Source: Earliella scabrosa (Eukaryota; Basidiomycota; Agaricomycetes; Polyporales; Polyporaceae). From it: DNA of 64,000 bases. The notes beneath the pieces are model-generated. The model did no database searches and had not been told where the DNA came from. It saw nothing but the letters and a program-made list of their open reading frames with translations. This document shows, piece after piece, positions 63,516-64,000 of this stretch. The translations under genes were made by a program, and so were the position numbers. The stretch is taken from assembly GCA_022605405.1 (NCBI GenBank), contig JABYQQ010000011.1, forward strand, positions 124,001-188,000, in the 5' to 3' direction. The number at the start of each line of letters is the position of its first letter. The first letter of the stretch is position 1.

Positions 63516-64000
63516 CCGCCTCCATATCAATCGGGACCCGGCTCGACTCGGACGAACCCTCCCACAACCCGTGTGTTGTTGTGTGGTCCGAGGACGAACC
63601 GTCGGCGAATGGCGGGGGCAAGGCGAGAAGAGCGACATTGAGCTTCGCGTGAGCATGATTCACGGGAATGGCTTCGTACGACTGACATCCTATTACCCCA
63701 AAAGCAAATCAGGTACTACGGTCTGTGGCCCTGCGACGTCGCCGGCCTGGAAGGTGCCATCAACACCCAGCTACGAATCCTCGCTCGTTTGTCCGAGCGG
63801 TCATCTCGTTCAGGACTGCACTGGCGGCATAGCTGGTGATCTCTCAGAGTCGTCTCGTTTTCCCCGATGGAACCGAGATCCTGCCAGGCTCGTCCGACGT
63901 AACCATGAAGGTGTGCGACGCCCGCACAGGAGACAGGATTCTGTCTTTCAACGGCCACTAAAACCTCCATCAACGCTACAGCACTCTCCCCCGCCCCCAA
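63516..64000. other. Window end, no gene assigned
   Basis: Plus-strand stretches (YYGLWPCDVAGLEGAINTQL, about 63717) look weakly coding. They could be a later exon of the OB-fold gene if the stop at 63515 is spliced out, but I cannot show it. Confidence 0.35.

Overview
The window is nuclear DNA of a filamentous basidiomycete (Agaricomycetes; a wood-decay polypore is my guess, not proven). The signs are genes cut by many 45-80 base introns with GTRNGT donors and CTNA-type branch sites, a pentafunctional AROM gene, a many-exon OPT transporter, an RTA1 gene, expanded BTB, F-box and WD40 families, GC-rich coding sequence and GC-rich minisatellites. I found no bacterial operons, ribosome binding sites, CRISPR arrays, tRNA or rRNA genes. 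Exon joins were worked out by eye from splice signals and reading frame, so outer limits are firmer than internal ones.

The left part (about 1-25.6 kb) is accessory sequence. It holds lineage-restricted genes with no recognisable enzyme (590-2904, 3229-3880, 6814-7534, 7912-8672, 9445-10191, 12444-13921, 17079-18240, 18806-19677), a protein with two BTB modules in one open frame (14600-16721), a WD40 protein with a C-terminal membrane anchor (19821-21317), a wrecked plasma-membrane H+-ATPase pseudogene containing a 193 bp internal inversion (4580-6150), two non-coding minisatellites (22.69-24.88 kb), and a cluster of short palindromes TTCGACNGGCGAA (24.98-25.56 kb).

The centre (25.6-38.8 kb) is a direct duplication. 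A roughly 3.3 kb block holding an RTA1-family membrane protein gene and a ubiquitin-conjugating (E2) gene occurs at 25613-28995 and again at 35477-38765, one on each side of the AROM shikimate-pathway gene (29478-34637). Both RTA1 copies look intact. Only the right-hand E2 copy is complete; the left one is truncated, lacks a splice acceptor and is frameshifted.

The right part (38.9-64 kb) is mainly conserved housekeeping sequence: a stand-alone GTPBP1/2-type N-terminal domain protein divergent from the E2 gene, an oligopeptide transporter (41867-47184), the rRNA-processing factor Utp22/Nrap (47471-51755), the ER P5A-ATPase Spf1 (56666-60818), ribosomal protein eL14 (61362-61960) and, divergent from it, a predicted OB-fold protein (62355-63515). 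Between Utp22 and Spf1 lies a broken F-box locus, apparently split by a 1.57 kb element with inverted ends (54531-56098), whose C-terminal part can be spliced in frame into a WD40 propeller (52310-53376).

The genes do not form a metabolic cluster. The coherent themes are a housekeeping block on the right and rapidly changing accessory DNA on the left, with a segmental duplication at the boundary.
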